Assembly (NCBI GenBank): GCA_910586435.1
Contig: CAJUGT010000110.1
Span: forward strand, 1-12,930
Length of the DNA stretch: 12,930 nt
Reading direction: 5' to 3'
From: an uncultured Acetatifactor sp.
GTDB lineage: Bacteria > Bacillota > Clostridia > Lachnospirales > Lachnospiraceae
Shown here: piece after piece, positions 1-6,351 of the stretch
Position numbering within the stretch: position 1 is the stretch's first letter
Layout: the number at the start of each line of letters is the position of its first letter
Made by a program: the position numbers and the translations under genes
Notes under the pieces: generated by a model
The model's database searches: none
What the model saw: the letters and a program-made list of their open reading frames with translations, nothing else
Told to the model about the DNA's origin: nothing

Positions 1-81
1 ATAGGCGGTGGATTCCGTCTCCGGTCTAAGGGCGCCCTCAAGTGCTTTCGCAGCGATTCCCCCACCCCGGCCGCCTGTATT
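1..81. repeat. GC-rich repeat copy R1 (left arm)
   Basis: This GC-rich stretch is homologous, in inverted orientation, to 288-381. The clearest shared block is GGTCTAAGGGCGCCCTC at 23-39, which matches the reverse complement of 330-346 at 16 of 17 positions. Both copies also share a C-rich run and end in CGCCTGTATT (72-81 here; its complement at 288-297). The copy may begin before the window. No coding frame is convincing. It probably belongs to a dispersed repeat family, since related sequence recurs near 12813; its function is unknown. Confidence 0.7.
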
Positions 82-287
82 ACCGCAAGTGTTAGTATAA
101 AAAAACAAAAAGGTTGTGCCAAGTGGCAAATCAAATTGAAAATCAAACAGCTAGTCAAATGATATACCTATTGGCATATCCTTATCTTATGAAGTAAAAA
201 AGTTGAGGATTTGAGGAATTGAAGGAAAAGTGATTTGCTGGCTCCAAACTACGCCATACCAGATACCTATATTGTAAAACTTTCAGA
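82..287. other. AT-rich spacer between inverted repeats, no gene seen
   Basis: This AT-rich segment of about 200 bp lies between the inverted copies R1 and R2. I see no ORF with a ribosome binding site and no transposase remnant. Short dyads are present (GATAT with ATATC around 167-181), but no recognisable promoter or terminator. Together with its flanks it has the outline of a small non-autonomous element (arm, AT-rich core, inverted arm), which is an inference only. Confidence 0.4.
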
Positions 288-381
288 AATACAGGCGTCC
301 GGGGCATGGGGGGTTACGTGAACGCACCAGAGGGCACCCTTAGACCAAAGGCGTTGCCCGAGCCGGACGGCGTCCCCCTAT
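288..381. repeat. GC-rich repeat copy R2 (right arm), overlapping the aroKQ stop
   Basis: This is the inverted partner of 1-81. Read on the minus strand it starts ATAGGGGG, so the TAG stop of aroKQ (378-380) lies inside the repeat end. It contains GTCCGGGGCATGGGGG at 297-312, which reappears at 12813-12828. Its edges can pair (ATAGGGGG with CCCCCCAT on the minus strand), so a transcript could form a strong GC hairpin just after aroKQ. There is no T-run, so it is not a standard intrinsic terminator. Confidence 0.7.
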
Positions 382-1334
382 GACGTTTTCCGTATTCGCT
401 GTATCAGAAAATTTATCGCCTGCAAATATCCCTCGAGTCCCTGTCCGTAAATCTGCCTGTCACATGCTTTCTCAGTAACAGATACCTTTCTGAATTCTTC
501 TCTGTTCATTATATCGGAGATATGGACTTCCACCTTTGGTATCGTAATGCTGGCAAGAGCGTCACGGATGGCATAACTGTAATGAGTATAGGCGCCGGGA
601 TTAATCACTATTCCCTCGGTTCCGTCAAAGTAAGCCTCCTGAATCCTGTCAATAATCGCGCCTTCATGATTGCTTTGAAACACCAGAATCTCATTTCCGG
701 TCTCTGTGGCCTTTTTCTGAATCATATCCAGCAGATATTGATAATCTTCCCTTCCATACACATCCTTCTCCCGGATTCCCAGGAAATTGATATTTGGTCC
801 ATTGATTACCAGCAGTTTCATTTTGCGAATCTCCTTCATAATAGTTTCCTGAATCTCGTCTATCCCCATACCATCCACATCTAAAATAATATCCGCACAG
901 GATTCATATGCCTCCTGCCTGGACTCCAGTAGTTCCCTGATACGTCTCAGAGGGTCTTCGCACTGTAAAAGGGGCCTGGTAGTATCTTCCTTCAACCGCT
1001 CATACACTGTTTCAGGACGCACTCTCAGATATATCACAGTCCCAAGCTGTCTCAATAGCTCTCTGTTTTGGGGTTCCACCGGAGTCCCGCCCCCGACTGA
1101 GAAGATACCTTTTCGCTTCTTTTCTGCCATTTCCCGAAGCAATGCCGTTTCCAGGCTCCGGAAATAGGCTTCGCCCTGACTTGCGAAAATTTCCTTCACC
1201 GTACAGCCTTCCCGCCGTTCTATCAATCTGTCCGTATCCTCCACAGGCACTCTCAGTTTATAAGAAAGCCGCAGTCCCACCGTGGTCTTTCCGCTCCCCA
1301 TAAACCCAACCAAAATGATTGTCTCCCTGTTCAT
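378..1334 (-). CDS. aroKQ (fusion): bifunctional shikimate kinase / type II 3-dehydroquinate dehydratase
   Basis: This 318-residue cytosolic enzyme combines two shikimate-pathway activities. Residues 1-170 are shikimate kinase: P-loop GFMGSGKTT at 10-18, a DTD substrate/Mg motif at 33-35, and GGGTP at 81-85. Residues 172-318 are type II dehydroquinase: NGPNINFLG at 178-186, the LGIREKDVYG loop with the likely catalytic Tyr193, NPGAYTHYSYAIRDA from 245, and VEVHISD at 268-274. Each half is about the normal length of the stand-alone enzyme. The ATG at 1334 is chosen because AAAGGCGG precedes it; upstream in-frame codons (GTG at 1424) lie in repeat DNA. AAGGAG at 831-836 sits 9 nt before Met172, so a separate AroQ product is possible. 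The gene is last in the probable operon, 244 bp after aroE. Confidence 0.93.
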   Translation of the reverse strand: MNRETIILVGFMGSGKTTVGLRLSYKLRVPVEDTDRLIERREGCTVKEIFASQGEAYFRSLETALLREMAEKKRKGIFSVGGGTPVEPQNRELLRQLGTVIYLRVRPETVYERLKEDTTRPLLQCEDPLRRIRELLESRQEAYESCADIILDVDGMGIDEIQETIMKEIRKMKLLVINGPNINFLGIREKDVYGREDYQYLLDMIQKKATETGNEILVFQSNHEGAIIDRIQEAYFDGTEGIVINPGAYTHYSYAIRDALASITIPKVEVHISDIMNREEFRKVSVTEKACDRQIYGQGLEGYLQAINFLIQRIRKTS

Positions 1335-1350
1335 TTTCCGCCTTTCTATT

Positions 1351-1397
1351 ACAGTTCCTGCAAGCAGGAACTTATTCCGTCTCTGCTCTGCGATGCC
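1351..1397. repeat. Direct repeat copy A in the aroE-aroKQ gap
   Basis: This is a copy of about 47 bp of a unit repeated at 1473-1520. The core at 1375-1397 (TTCCGTCTCTGCTCTGC followed by GATGCC) is 23/23 identical to 1498-1520. This copy also carries a perfect inverted repeat, AGTTCCTGC-AA-GCAGGAACT, at 1353-1372. It ends about 17 bp from the aroKQ start codon, so it is transcribed as the immediate leader of aroKQ. Confidence 0.8.
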
Positions 1398-1402
1398 CCT
1401 TT

Positions 1403-1450
1403 CTGGGAAGAAAGCCTCAGTCACTTTCGTGACTGAGTTTTCTTCCGGGC
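1403..1450. repeat. Long hairpin between the two direct repeats
   Basis: CTCAGTCAC (1416-1424) and GTGACTGAG (1429-1437) form a perfect 9-bp stem around a TTTC loop. The arms extend outward imperfectly through GGAAGAAA on one side and TTTTCTTCC on the other, giving a stem near 20 bp. It sits centrally between direct repeats A and B, so the trio looks like one mobile or dispersed unit. No T-run follows on either strand, so a terminator is unlikely. Confidence 0.7.
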
Positions 1451-1472
1451 ATCTTCGTTTCGAGACTGATTT

Positions 1473-1520
1473 GACTGTTCCTGCTTACAGCATTTTGTTC
1501 CGTCTCTGCTCTGCGATGCC
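1473..1520. repeat. Direct repeat copy B in the aroE-aroKQ gap
   Basis: This is the second copy of the unit at 1351-1397, in the same orientation, with start-to-start spacing of about 122 bp. The 23-bp core is identical; the adjoining GTTCCTGC part is diverged and its internal hairpin is partly lost (GTTCCTGCTTACAGC). Read on the minus strand, the repeats are open in the aroKQ frame, which creates an artificial N-terminal extension of that protein. Confidence 0.8.
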
Positions 1521-1542
1521 AATCCTCAGCCCCCATTCTTTG

Positions 1543-1586
1543 GCAGGTAAATACCAGTGTCTACTGCGCAGCTGATATTTACCTGC
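1543..1586. repeat. Inverted repeat spanning the aroE stop codon
   Basis: GCAGGTAAATA (1543-1553) and TATTTACCTGC (1576-1586) form a perfect 11-bp inverted repeat around a 22-nt loop, which contains a second small dyad (CAGT-GTCT-ACTG). The right arm includes the aroE TAA at 1579-1581. No T-run follows on the minus strand. It could be an RNA processing or stability hairpin within the operon, or the edge of the neighbouring repeat block. Confidence 0.6.
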
Positions 1587-2454
1587 GGGGACTTCCGTTC
1601 CGGCTCATTTCTTCATATGCCCTCCGGGCCAATGCATCTCCCACCGTTCTGCCCGTCCAGAGTTCATATGCAATAATTCCCTGATATAACAGCATCTTCA
1701 GTCCATTATAAGCCCTGCCCCCATTCTCACGTACCAATCTCATAAATCGTGTGTCTGTAGGATTAAAAATCAAATCATAGCCTGTATGAACTTTTTTATA
1801 GAACGCTGCCTCTTCCTGCACCGCTTTTTCCATGTCAGGATACATTCCAACATTAGTGGCCTGAATTGCCAGATACCTTCTCTCCTCTGACAACAGTGTG
1901 TAATCCTTCAGTGTCAGAGTATTCACAAGAGATTTCCCCGCCATGCTGTTGACTTCTTCCGCCACTGTCCTGGCTTTTTCTACAGTACGGTTCAAAATAG
2001 TAATCTCTGCCGCCCCTTTTTCCGCTGCCATAATGGCAACTGCCCTGGCCACTCCTCCTGCTCCCAATATCAGCACATGCTCCCCTTCTATGGAGACACC
2101 ATCTTCACACATGGCACGATACAATCCAGGCATATCCGTGTTGAATCCCTTAAATCCGCCATCTGTCCGCACCAGCGTATTGACTGCGCCAATTGTCTCC
2201 GCAAGAGGATCCATTTCCTTTAAAAAAGGAATGACCTGACTCTTGTAAGGAATGGTTACATTCACTCCCAGCAGATTCAGTGAATACGCCCCCTTTACCG
2301 CCGCTTCCAGGCAGCCCTCCGTCACATGAAACGGCACGTAGACCAGATTCTCTCCCATGGCTGCGGCCAGAGTATTATGTATGGCCGGAGACATGGTATG
2401 TTCCACAGGATTTCCAATCAGACCGCATATGCGTGTAAAACCATTTACATTCAT
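1579..2454 (-). CDS. aroE: shikimate dehydrogenase (NADP+)
   Basis: This 291-residue enzyme reduces 3-dehydroshikimate to shikimate with NADPH in the cytosol. Visible motifs: GNPVEHTMSPAIHN (14-27) for substrate binding, NVTIPYK with catalytic Lys71, GAVNT with Asn92, GFNTD with Asp107, the nucleotide-binding loop GAGGVARA (131-138), and NRT (155-157), the usual NADP-selecting motif. Length is typical and no key residue is missing. The ATG at 2454 follows GGGAGAG at an 8-nt spacing; a second ATG 4 nt downstream is out of frame. It is 50 bp downstream of the yqeG-like gene. A yqeG-aroE neighbourhood is also known from Bacillus subtilis, although yqeH is absent here. With the fused AroK-AroQ it covers consecutive pathway steps. 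Confidence 0.95.
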   Translation of the reverse strand: MNVNGFTRICGLIGNPVEHTMSPAIHNTLAAAMGENLVYVPFHVTEGCLEAAVKGAYSLNLLGVNVTIPYKSQVIPFLKEMDPLAETIGAVNTLVRTDGGFKGFNTDMPGLYRAMCEDGVSIEGEHVLILGAGGVARAVAIMAAEKGAAEITILNRTVEKARTVAEEVNSMAGKSLVNTLTLKDYTLLSEERRYLAIQATNVGMYPDMEKAVQEEAAFYKKVHTGYDLIFNPTDTRFMRLVRENGGRAYNGLKMLLYQGIIAYELWTGRTVGDALARRAYEEMSRNGSPRR

Positions 2455-2504
2455 ACTTATACTCTCCCTGCCCTCTATGAATATTCAAAGTTTTCCTGCT
2501 CATT

Positions 2505-3011
2505 TTAAACAGGCTTTCTGCCTTTTCTATGATAAAAAAACAACACAATTCTTTCCAGTCTTCGTTTCAGGACAATCTGTATCTCCTCTTTGGGATGAAT
2601 CGGCCTCACAAGCCAGGTAACAATCCCGGCTTTTTTCGCTCCCCATATGTCCGTAAACAACTGATCTCCCACAAACATAGTATTTTCAGGCGCTGTTCCC
2701 ATAAGCTTCATGGCTCTCTTATACCCTTCCCGCCCAGGCTTACCTGCTTTGAAGATATATTCGGACCTCACTCCATCGTTGAACATTTTCACCCTGGGTT
2801 CTTTGTTATTGGACAAAAGTACTGTGCGAAACCCAATCCCATGAAGCCTCACAAACAGCGCCACCGCACGTTCATCCGCAGGCGCTCCGTGTGGCACCAG
2901 TGTATTATCTATATCAAAGATAACTCCCCGGAAACCTTTTTTATATAATCCCTCATAATCAATTCCGTATGCATCTTTCACTTCATGGTCAGGATAGAAT
3001 ATCTCCAGCAT
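2505..3011 (-). CDS. yqeG: YqeG-family HAD phosphatase, subfamily IIIA
   Basis: This 168-residue protein belongs to the haloacid-dehalogenase superfamily. Motif I is DIDNTL with the nucleophile Asp33 and Asp35, motif II is LLSNN (65-69), motif III is Lys91 in GKP, and motif IV is VGDQLFTD with Asp116 and Asp121. All catalytic residues are present and the length fits the YqeG family. A phosphatase role on a small or protein-bound phosphate is expected, but the natural substrate is unknown. The short basic C-terminus (from about 149) is compatible with membrane or nucleic-acid contact. The ATG at 3011 has AGGAGAG 7 nt upstream. The gene lies 60 bp after the DUF3842 gene and 50 bp before aroE, so co-transcription is likely. 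Confidence 0.9.
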   Translation of the reverse strand: MLEIFYPDHEVKDAYGIDYEGLYKKGFRGVIFDIDNTLVPHGAPADERAVALFVRLHGIGFRTVLLSNNKEPRVKMFNDGVRSEYIFKAGKPGREGYKRAMKLMGTAPENTMFVGDQLFTDIWGAKKAGIVTWLVRPIHPKEEIQIVLKRRLERIVLFFYHRKGRKPV

Positions 3012-3071
3012 ACATTCACTCTCCTATATAAACTTTTGTCCCTGTATGATCCAGGCACCATTTTTAACGCT

Positions 3072-3461
3072 CTATAGTTTGTCCACTGCCTCTTTGATGT
3101 AGTCCCCTAATTTTTTATTCTCCACTCCCATCACCTGAACATGGCATCGATTTACGGGAATCAATAAAACCCTTGGATTTGAAGCAACCGCCTCTGCCAT
3201 TTTAGGCGTAATCTCCCCCAACATGGCATTTGCCACCACAATGCCCACAGGCCCCACAATGGCATCCACTCTAACGCTATTATAAATCACTGCGTTCTCT
3301 CCTGTGGCCCCAAGTGCCGTTCCCCCCTTCATCATATTGGAAGTGGCCGCTGCGTTGGTTCCCACTGCAATTAACTCCGCCTCCGGATATTTCAAACGTA
3401 ATTCCTCCACAAGACTGCGCCCCACACCGCCGCCCTGCCCGTCCATAATCATAATACGCAT
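3072..3461 (-). CDS. DUF3842 family protein, function unknown
   Basis: This 129-residue soluble protein has a short hydrophobic strand followed by DGQGGGVGRS at 7-16, a glycine-rich loop like that of Rossmann-type nucleotide binders. Further blocks are VGTNAAATSNM, GATGENA, and NPRVLLIPVNRCHVQVMG near the end. These match my recollection of DUF3842, a family seen mainly in Clostridia with no assigned role. The ATG at 3461 is preferred: GGCGGGAG lies just upstream, whereas an in-frame TTG at 3482 has no ribosome binding site. It is first in the minus-strand operon ahead of yqeG, aroE and aroKQ, and its promoter is seen at 3555-3583. The Cys-His pair (NRCH) might bind a metal or cofactor, which is inference. 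Confidence 0.85.
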   Translation of the reverse strand: MRIMIMDGQGGGVGRSLVEELRLKYPEAELIAVGTNAAATSNMMKGGTALGATGENAVIYNSVRVDAIVGPVGIVVANAMLGEITPKMAEAVASNPRVLLIPVNRCHVQVMGVENKKLGDYIKEAVDKL

Positions 3462-3554
3462 TCTGTCTCCCGCCTGTTCCAATAACGCCTTCCTCTTATG
3501 TCAACCTGTCATTGTCTCTCAGGGCATTGTCCTAACGCAAACATCCCGGCCAAA

Positions 3555-3583
3555 ATTATATCATATTATCCATATAATGTCAC
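3555..3583 (-). promoter_or_regulatory. Promoter of the DUF3842-yqeG-aroE-aroKQ operon
   Basis: On the minus strand GTGACA (3578-3583) is followed after 17 nt by a consensus TATAAT (3555-3560). Transcription would start near 3548, leaving a leader of about 87 nt before the ATG at 3461. No terminator-like structure follows within the operon, which supports a single transcript. Confidence 0.7.
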
Positions 3584-3612
3584 TATGAAAATAGGAGTAC
3601 TGTGAACGGAAT

Positions 3613-3641
3613 GACCAGTCACAAAGCAGTGGTTACTGGTC
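3613..3641. promoter_or_regulatory. Inverted repeat between divergent promoters, possible operator
   Basis: GACCAGT (3613-3619) and ACTGGTC (3635-3641) are perfect inverted arms; an inner CAC/GTG pair extends them with a bulge. The dyad lies about 30 bp upstream of the DUF3842-operon -35 and about 54 bp upstream of the rightward -35. GGTTACTG at 3631-3638 recurs at 3663-3670. It could be a regulator site for one or both promoters. The remainder of 3483-3700 shows nothing else I can identify. Confidence 0.4.
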
Positions 3642-3694
3642 TGGCCCAATAGGGACAAACAAGGTTACTGCCAGGCATCCAAAACATTTTGCTC

Positions 3695-3724
3695 TTGACA
3701 TTTCTGTTCATATGGAATTATAAT
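3695..3724 (+). promoter_or_regulatory. Consensus promoter for the ECF S-component gene
   Basis: TTGACA at 3695-3700 and TATAAT at 3719-3724 are both perfect consensus with an 18-nt spacer. A start near 3731 gives a leader of about 225 nt before the ATG at 3957, unusually long for a single transporter gene. A promoter this strong suggests that control acts downstream, in the RNA. Confidence 0.85.
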
Positions 3725-3730
3725 CATACA

Positions 3731-3950
3731 GGAGATATTCGTTTCAGGAAGAAACGCCGCATTTAGAAAAATGCCCATAAAACTTATAGACCTATTCCAT
3801 TATTATATTGTTCATACAACGCCATGAAGGCCGAACACCCTTTGAAAAGGATCTTCGCATTCATGGCTTTTATTATGCCAATAACCCGATGTGGAGCAGA
3901 AAGCTTCAAATCGGTCATAATGGAATTTTCGCAAGGAAAGAAAAAGAGGT
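3731..3950 (+). ncRNA. Structured 5' leader, candidate riboswitch of unknown class
   Basis: The leader carries several perfect complementary segments. Two small hairpins come first: CGTTTC/GAAACG (3740-3756) and GCATTT/AAATGC (3759-3774). Then a 10-bp closing helix, ATTCCATTAT (3794-3803) with ATAATGGAAT (3917-3926), encloses two arms: GCCATGAA/TTCATGGC (3821-3867, with an inner CCTT/AAGG dyad) and CCGAT/ATCGG (3886-3914, capped by GGAGC/GCTTC). An alternative ATTATG/CATAAT pair (3872-3877 with 3916-3921) competes with the closing helix. The helix ends about 20 nt before AGAGG (3945-3949), so control of translation is plausible. ACCT just before the helix (3790-3793) could pair with AGGT at the ribosome binding site. 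I recognise no TPP, FMN, cobalamin, folate, preQ1 or purine signature. Confidence 0.5.
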
Positions 3951-3956
3951 ACAAAG

Positions 3957-4520
3957 ATGAACAAGACTTCTGACATGACAAATGTAACTAAATGCGCTGT
4001 AACCGCAGTATGCATGGCTCTCTGTGTGGTACTTCCCATGGCACTGCATGCCATTCCCAACGCAGGCATTCTGCTTTCTCCCATGCACATTCCCGTGCTA
4101 TTGTGCGGCCTCGTTTGCGGCTGGCCTTTTGGACTATTCTGCGGTCTGGCAGGTCCAGCACTCTCCTGTTTTACCACAGGAATGCCTGCCGTGGGCATTC
4201 TGCCAACCATGATGCTGGAATTGGCACTGTACGGTCTGATCAGCGGCTTGCTGCTGCGATTTGTCCGCACCGGCTATCTATTGGCCGATCTCTATATCAG
4301 TCTGCTGTCCGCAATGCTGGCAGGACGGATTTTGACCGGCGCTGCCCGAGCTTTGATTTTTACTTCAGGAACCTATTCCTGGAAAGCATGGGCAACCGGT
4401 TATTTTATATCCAGTTTCCCCGGAATTATCTTGCAGCTCATATTGCTCCCCATTCTTTATATCGCTTTGCAAAGGGCCCATTTCATACCTGCCCGTTATA
4501 CTGCTAAAGACAAACTCTAA
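3957..4520 (+). CDS. ECF transporter S component, substrate unknown
   Basis: This 187-residue, strongly hydrophobic protein has about five to six membrane helices (roughly 12-30, 37-55, 57-72, 78-102, 109-128, 147-171). The pattern SPMHIPVLLCG..CGWPFGL, the TTGMPAVGILPTMMLELALYG block and the length fit substrate-binding subunits of energy-coupling-factor vitamin transporters. An AxxxA motif (Ala17-Ala21) in helix 1 resembles the face that contacts EcfT. No EcfA or EcfT gene is nearby, so it probably uses a shared energizing module encoded elsewhere (group II). The ATG at 3957 has AGAGG 7 nt upstream. It has its own strong promoter and a long structured leader, the usual setting for vitamin-sensing riboswitches. 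The substrate cannot be read from the sequence. Confidence 0.8.
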   Translation: MNKTSDMTNVTKCAVTAVCMALCVVLPMALHAIPNAGILLSPMHIPVLLCGLVCGWPFGLFCGLAGPALSCFTTGMPAVGILPTMMLELALYGLISGLLLRFVRTGYLLADLYISLLSAMLAGRILTGAARALIFTSGTYSWKAWATGYFISSFPGIILQLILLPILYIALQRAHFIPARYTAKDKL

Positions 4521-4680
4521 AGCATGTTTGAAAATTCATTCCCGCCATCTGCGCGCCCCACTTTATGGTATATTTGGCCCTCATTCGGTCAACGTAGCCC
4601 AACGCCTCCCTCATTCGAGGCCAATCTACCACAAATTGTGACGCACAGCTGTCAGAAAGCAATTTTCAGACACGCTCTAA
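4517..4680. repeat. Imperfect palindrome of about 160 bp (MITE-like element)
   Basis: The two halves are inverted copies of one another. GCATGTTTGAAAATT (4522 onward) pairs with AATTTTCAGACACGC (ending 4675); further in, CTGCGCG opposes CGCACAG, and TATTTGGCC opposes GGCCAATCTA. Inside lie two direct copies of CCCTCATTCG (about 4579 and 4607). The left end includes the ECF gene stop codon TAA (4518-4520), and both ends carry CTCTAA. No ORF is supported. The layout suggests a small non-autonomous mobile element or dispersed palindromic repeat that inserted between convergent genes. Confidence 0.65.
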
Positions 4681-4717
4681 AAAAACTGCCGGCAGAATCT
4701 CCTGCCGGCAGTTTTTT
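4679..4717. terminator. Bidirectional terminator between the ECF gene and groEL
   Basis: ACTGCCGGCAG (4685-4695) and CTGCCGGCAGT (4702-4712) form a perfect 11-bp stem around a 6-nt loop. A run of seven A (4679-4685) precedes it and six T (4712-4717) follow it, so it works for either strand. On the minus strand it begins 8 nt after the groEL stop. Confidence 0.95.
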
Positions 4718-4725
4718 ATGGCTTC

Positions 4726-6351
4726 TTACATCATTCCGCCCATTCCGCCTGCACCTGCGGGCATAGCGGGTGTTTCTTCCTTAATATTGGCAACAACACT
4801 TTCGGTGGTCAGCAATGTGCTTGCCACACTGGTTGCGTTCTGCAATGCGCTTCTTGTAACTTTTGCAGGATCAAGGATACCAGCTTTTACCATATCCACA
4901 TACTCCTCTTTCAGCACGTCAAAGCCCACACCTGCCTCGGACTCCCTTACCTTATTGATAATCACACTGCCTTCCAGACCTGCGTTTGCAGCAATATGGA
5001 ACAAAGGAGCCTCCAATGCTTTCAATACAATGCTTGCGCCTGTCTTCTCGTCACCTTCCAAAGTCTCCGCCAGCTTAACAACTTCCTTTGCGGCATGAAT
5101 ATATGCGGAACCGCCTCCACAAATAATGCCCTCTTCCACAGCTGCTCTGGTAGCTGCCAAAGCATCTTCCAGACGAAGCTTTGCTTCTTTCATTTCTGTC
5201 TCTGTGGCAGCGCCCACACGAATGACTGCCACACCGCCTGCCAGTTTCGCAAGTCTCTCCTGAAGCTTTTCTCTGTCAAAATCAGAAGTGGTCTCCTCAA
5301 TCTGCTTCTTAATCTGCGCAATGCGGGCCTGGATTTCATCCTTTTCACCCTCACCATCCACTATGACAGTGTTCTCTTTCTGCACCTTTACAGATTTAGC
5401 ATGGCCCAGCATATCCATGGTCACATCTTTCAGCTCGTAGCCAAGATCCGAGCTTATCACAGTACCTCCTGTCAGAATTGCGATATCCTGCAACATATCC
5501 TTTCTTCTATCACCATAGCCAGGCGCTTTCACAGCCACCACGTTGAAAGTGCCACGCAATTTGTTCACAATCAAGGTGGTCAACGCTTCGCCTTCCACAT
5601 CCTCGGCAATGATTAAAAGTTTTGCGCCGGACTGCACGATCTGCTCCAACAAAGGAAGAATCTCCTGAATGTTAGAAATTTTCTTATCTGTAATCAGCAC
5701 ACAGGGATTCTCAAGTGTTGCTTCCATCTTATCCATATCCGTTGCCATATATGCGGAAATATAACCCCTGTCAAACTGCATTCCTTCCACCAGATCCAGC
5801 TCTGTCTGCATGGTTTTGGACTCTTCGATGGTAATAACGCCGTCGCCGCTGACTTTCTCCATGGCATCTGCCACCAACTGTCCTACTTCCTCATCCCCTG
5901 CGGAGATTGCGGCAACTCTTGCGATATGCTCCTTGCCGTTCACCTTCTGGCTCATCTTGGATATTGCTTCTACAGCGCACTCCGTAGCCTTCTTCATACC
6001 CTTTCTCAGGATAATGGGATTGGCTCCCGCTGCCAGGTTCTTCATGCCTGCGTTTACCATTGCCTGTGCCAATACTGTAGCCGTGGTAGTACCATCGCCC
6101 GCCACATCATTGGTCTTGGTAGCCACTTCTTTTACAAGCTGTGCGCCCATATTCTCAAAAGCGTCTTCCAGCTCGATTTCCTTTGCAATGGTTACACCAT
6201 CATTTGTAATCAAAGGCGCGCCGAAGGATTTATCCAGCACAACATTCCTTCCTTTGGGTCCAAGTGTCACTCTCACAGTGTCCGTCAACTGATTCACACC
6301 GGACTCTAATGCCGCACGGGCTTCTGCGCCGTATTTAATCTCTTTTGCCAT
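4726..6351 (-). CDS. groL: chaperonin GroEL (Hsp60)
   Basis: This 541-residue chaperonin subunit forms the double heptameric ring that folds proteins with ATP and GroES in the cytosol. The start MAKEIKYG, the nucleotide motif GDGTTTATVLAQA (85-97), VGAATETEMKE, the GGG of EEGIICGGGSAYIHA, and the C-terminal GGMGGMM tail are all standard. Length is normal and I see no frameshift or missing motif. The ATG at 6351 is chosen because GGAGG lies 8 nt upstream and the next residues match the family start; upstream in-frame ATGs would add a non-conserved extension. It is the second gene of the groES-groEL operon, 148 bp after groES, controlled by the CIRCE element before groES and ended by the terminator 8 nt downstream. 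Confidence 0.98.
   Translation of the reverse strand: MAKEIKYGAEARAALESGVNQLTDTVRVTLGPKGRNVVLDKSFGAPLITNDGVTIAKEIELEDAFENMGAQLVKEVATKTNDVAGDGTTTATVLAQAMVNAGMKNLAAGANPIILRKGMKKATECAVEAISKMSQKVNGKEHIARVAAISAGDEEVGQLVADAMEKVSGDGVITIEESKTMQTELDLVEGMQFDRGYISAYMATDMDKMEATLENPCVLITDKKISNIQEILPLLEQIVQSGAKLLIIAEDVEGEALTTLIVNKLRGTFNVVAVKAPGYGDRRKDMLQDIAILTGGTVISSDLGYELKDVTMDMLGHAKSVKVQKENTVIVDGEGEKDEIQARIAQIKKQIEETTSDFDREKLQERLAKLAGGVAVIRVGAATETEMKEAKLRLEDALAATRAAVEEGIICGGGSAYIHAAKEVVKLAETLEGDEKTGASIVLKALEAPLFHIAANAGLEGSVIINKVRESEAGVGFDVLKEEYVDMVKAGILDPAKVTRSALQNATSVASTLLTTESVVANIKEETPAMPAGAGGMGGMM

Noticed and set aside
522..884. 120-codon plus-strand frame opposite the AroQ domain
   Set aside because: It is the antisense shadow of a well-conserved enzyme, with no SD and no protein family resemblance.
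3731..3956. Known riboswitch (TPP, FMN, cobalamin, THF, preQ1, purine) before the ECF gene
   Set aside because: None of the conserved sequence boxes of these classes could be found by eye in the leader.
3824..3973. 49-codon frame in the ECF leader overlapping the ECF start
   Set aside because: It has no ribosome binding site, an ordinary amino-acid mix and no recognisable motif, and it runs through the paired helices, which explain the sequence better.
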